From Streptomyces sp. DH24 (GTDB lineage: Bacteria > Actinomycetota > Actinomycetes > Streptomycetales > Streptomycetaceae): a DNA stretch of 64,000 nt. The notes under the pieces are model-generated. The model was not told the DNA's origin and ran no database searches. It worked only from the letters and a program-made list of their open reading frames with translations. The stretch covers positions 1-64,000 of the forward strand of contig NZ_JARVKW010000018.1 of NCBI RefSeq assembly GCF_029813775.1, in the 5' to 3' direction. Within the stretch, counting starts at the first letter, position 1. Each line of letters starts with the position of its first letter. The translations under genes were made by a program, and so were the position numbers. Of this stretch, positions 62,044-64,000 are shown in pieces.

Positions 62044-62868
62044 TCACAGCAGCGGTTTGTACATCGCGTACCGCGTCGTCTCGTAGCCCAGGGACTCGTA
62101 GAGCCGCTCGGCCGGGGTGTTGCCCGCGAAGACGTTGAGGCCGATGGTCCGTCTGCCGCCCTCGATCGCCTGGGCCTCCGCCAGCAGCAGGAGCGAGCGT
62201 CCGTGGCCCTTGCCGCGGTGCGCGGCGTCGGCCTCGACGTCGTAGACGAAGGCGTGGTCGCTGCGCAGCGCCAGCCACAGGGTGCCCACCGCCGTCCCCT
62301 CGTGTTCGAGGACGCTGAAAAGCATGTGCTCCGTGCGGTGGCCGTCCGGCAGCAGGGCGGCGTGGTCGCGCTCGGACTTGGCCCGCGCCTCGGCCTCCGG
62401 ACCGCCGCGCTTCATCCAGCTCCGGGCGTAGTCCTCCCGGCCCTTGGCCAGCCAGGGCCCGAACTCGTCCTCGGTCAGGGGCCGCGCCCGGGTGCCCGCG
62501 GGCAGGGCGGGCGGCGTGTCGCCGAGCGCCTTGCGCATGTTGCGGTTGCGGACGACGTAGCCGAGGGCGGTCGCGAGGCGGAGGGCCGCTGCCGGGTCGG
62601 CGGGGACCTCGGCCTCGATGCGGCGGCAGCCCCAGCCGCGCGCGACCTCCTCGGCGGCGAGCGCGGCCACGGTGCCCCGGCCGCGCCGCCGGTCCGGTTC
62701 CTCGATCCGCAGCTTCATGATGCGGGCCACCGCGTCGCCGAAGACGGGATGGGTCCCGAGGTGTATCGCGCCGACGGGACGGCTGTTCACGCACACCTGG
62801 TAGCGGCGTGAACGGGTCCCGTCGGCGTTGTGCTGGAGCGGCTCGGTCGGCCGCAGGGTCGTGGTCAT
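62044..62868 (-). CDS. GNAT acetyltransferase with two tandem domains
   Basis: The 274-residue protein has two GNAT domains. The first is at about residues 20-120, with PDRRRGRGTVAALAAEEVARGWG standing in for the acetyl-CoA loop. The second is at about 130-274, with AAHRGKGHGRSLLLLAEAQA and NTPAERLYESLGYE. The second keeps the canonical R/Q-x-x-G-x-G/A loop (HRGKGHG), so it is probably the active half. MshD, the mycothiol synthase, also has two GNAT domains, but I see no specific match. The ATG is at 62868. Confidence 0.85.
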   Translation of the reverse strand: MTTTLRPTEPLQHNADGTRSRRYQVCVNSRPVGAIHLGTHPVFGDAVARIMKLRIEEPDRRRGRGTVAALAAEEVARGWGCRRIEAEVPADPAAALRLATALGYVVRNRNMRKALGDTPPALPAGTRARPLTEDEFGPWLAKGREDYARSWMKRGGPEAEARAKSERDHAALLPDGHRTEHMLFSVLEHEGTAVGTLWLALRSDHAFVYDVEADAAHRGKGHGRSLLLLAEAQAIEGGRRTIGLNVFAGNTPAERLYESLGYETTRYAMYKPLL

Positions 62869-62921
62869 CAGGTGAGTTCTACCCACTGCCGCGCACCGGG
62901 TCAGCCGAATTTCCCCGGCCC

Positions 62922-63743
62922 TCAGGGATCGAGGTCGGCCCCGGCCCGCTCGTCGAAGATGCGCATGGCCTTGGCTGTCACCGGGCCGGGCGCGCCGGGC
63001 AGTTCGCGGCCGTCGACGCGGTGCACGGCCTGGACGTCGCGCAGCGTGGAGGTGAGGAAGACCTCGTCGGCCCGCGCCAGGACGTCGAGCGGCAGGTCGG
63101 TCTCCTTCGCGCCGGTCCACTCGGCGGTCAGCGCGCGGGTGATGCCCGCGAGGCAGCCGGAGGCGACCGGCGGGGTGTGGATCTCGCCGTCGAGGACGAC
63201 GAAGACGTTCGACCCGGTGCCCTCGCACAGCTGCCCGACGGTGTTGCCGAACAGCGCCTCGGAGGCGCCCTGTTCGCGGGCGCGGGCGAGGGCGACGACG
63301 TTCTCGGCGTACGAGGTCGTCTTCAGGCCGGTCAGCGCGCCGCGTTCGTTGCGCGTCCAGGGGACGGTGATCACGGCCGTGGAGTCGGGGCGCCGGGTGG
63401 TCGCGCCGAGGGCGACGACCAGGGTCGGGCCGTGCTCGCCGCGGTCGGAGCCCAGTGGGCCGTGGCCGCCGGTGTAGGTGATGCGCAGCCGGCCGAGCGG
63501 CATCGGGTTGGCGTCGAGGACGGCGGCGCAGGCGCGGCGGACCTCGTCGTGGTCCGGGTCGGGCAGGCCGAGGCCGCGCGCGGACCGGGTCAGCCGGTCC
63601 AGGTGCCGGGTGAGCGCGAACGGCTTCCCGTCGACCGCCTTCACCGTCTCGAAGATGCCGTCGCCCACGGTCAGCCCGTGGTCGAAGACGGAGACGCGGG
63701 CGGACTCGATGTCCCGCAGCCCGCCGTCGAGCCAGATCTTCAC
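62922..63743 (-). CDS. pabC: PLP-dependent class IV aminotransferase, aminodeoxychorismate lyase-like
   Basis: The 273-residue protein is a class IV PLP enzyme with the N-terminal FDHGLTVGDGIFETVKAVDG, the PLP-lysine region LKTTSYAENVVALARA and the C-terminal EVFLTSTLRDVQAVH. PabC releases pyruvate from aminodeoxychorismate to make p-aminobenzoate for folate. The adjacent pabB-like gene supports this over a D-amino-acid or branched-chain aminotransferase role. The start is GTG at 63743; the upstream stop is one base away, so the two are coupled. Confidence 0.83.
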   Translation of the reverse strand: MKIWLDGGLRDIESARVSVFDHGLTVGDGIFETVKAVDGKPFALTRHLDRLTRSARGLGLPDPDHDEVRRACAAVLDANPMPLGRLRITYTGGHGPLGSDRGEHGPTLVVALGATTRRPDSTAVITVPWTRNERGALTGLKTTSYAENVVALARAREQGASEALFGNTVGQLCEGTGSNVFVVLDGEIHTPPVASGCLAGITRALTAEWTGAKETDLPLDVLARADEVFLTSTLRDVQAVHRVDGRELPGAPGPVTAKAMRIFDERAGADLDP

Positions 63744-63744
63744 G

Positions 63745-64000
63745 TCAACACGTCCCTTCGCTCACCTCGTACGCTCCCGACGCTACCTTGAGCAGCCGGG
63801 ACGCCTTCAGCTCGGTCTCCCGCCACTCCCCCTCGGGGTCCGAGCCCCAGGTGATCCCGGCGCCGGTGCCGAACCGCAGCACAGCCGTGTCCGGAGCGGT
63901 CCGGTCGATCCAGAAGGTGCGGATGCCGACGGCCAGCTCGGCGGTGCCCCGGTCGGCGTCGACCCAGCCGACGCCGCCGCAGTACGGGCCGCGGGGCGCC
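63745..64000 (-). CDS. pabB: Chorismate-binding enzyme, PabB-like (partial, runs off the window)
   Basis: Only the C-terminal ~84 residues are inside the window. They carry the signature of the chorismate-binding fold: GPYCGGVGWVDADRGTAELA, then LRFGTGAGITWGSDPEGE and ETELKASRLL. With pabC directly downstream it is probably aminodeoxychorismate synthase component I, although an anthranilate synthase is not excluded. The TGA ends one base before the pabC GTG. The start lies beyond position 64000. Confidence 0.8.
   Translation of the reverse strand, partial: APRGPYCGGVGWVDADRGTAELAVGIRTFWIDRTAPDTAVLRFGTGAGITWGSDPEGEWRETELKASRLLKVASGAYEVSEGTC

Overview
The window is high-GC actinobacterial chromosome and almost certainly core Streptomyces. 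Codons are strongly G/C-ending, many starts are GTG, and genes are chained by 4-base ATGA or GTGA overlaps. It encodes SsgB, a sporulation protein found only in morphologically complex actinomycetes, and the gene order (aroC-aroK-aroB, mltG, ruvX, alaS, rpsD, relA, apt, secDF, yajC, ruvABC, yebC, pdxST, PI-mannoside genes, thrS) is typical of the conserved central part of a Streptomyces chromosome. No transposase, integrase or prophage gene was seen.

Layout. 1-462 carries two families of imperfect tandem repeats and no convincing gene. 463-11437 is one long minus-strand run: a P-loop protein, the shikimate genes aroB/aroK/aroC/aroE, the peptidoglycan terminase mltG, ruvX, alaS and two small membrane-associated proteins. 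A plus-strand STAND-type ATPase (11600-13747) faces rpsD. rarA and a VKOR-like gene follow, then a tightly overlapped plus-strand cassette of ABC exporter ATPase, permease, histidine kinase and response regulator (16939-20466). hisS and a metallo-beta-lactamase-fold gene are minus; a membrane-anchored cyclophilin and a DUF349 protein are plus and converge on the (p)ppGpp enzyme gene relA across a perfect 54-bp palindrome.

24983-36774 holds stringent response (relA), purine salvage (apt), protein export (secF, secD, yajC), Holliday-junction processing (ruvB, ruvA, ruvC), yebC and the PLP synthase pair pdxT/pdxS. 37749-40530 is a phosphatidylinositol-mannoside operon (CDP-alcohol transferase, acyltransferase, mannosyltransferase). 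Divergent from it are an EF-G paralogue with a changed G4 motif and a large unknown membrane protein. thrS and a HIT hydrolase follow, with a short type I-E-like CRISPR relic directly after the thrS stop. Next come an unknown protein fused by overlap to a DUF4365 nuclease-like protein, and a divergent DEDD 3'-5' exonuclease.

The most distinctive accessory segment is 50602-58132. Two identical tRNA-Val(CAC) genes form 76-bp direct repeats around a pectin (rhamnogalacturonan-type) utilisation cassette: sugar-binding lipoprotein, two ABC permeases, a YesL-like protein, a Tat-exported PcRGLX/YetA-like lyase and an SRPBCC protein. The cassette has a clear promoter with LacI-type operators over the start region, but no regulator gene beside it. 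The right end (58281-64000) carries a PGPGW membrane protein, ssgB, a CGNR zinc-finger regulator, small membrane proteins, a CPDC thioredoxin-fold protein, a double GNAT, and pabC with the 3' end of a pabB-like gene running off the edge.

Limits: coordinates, motifs and repeats were read by eye. Family names rest on recognised motifs and context, and no database search was possible.
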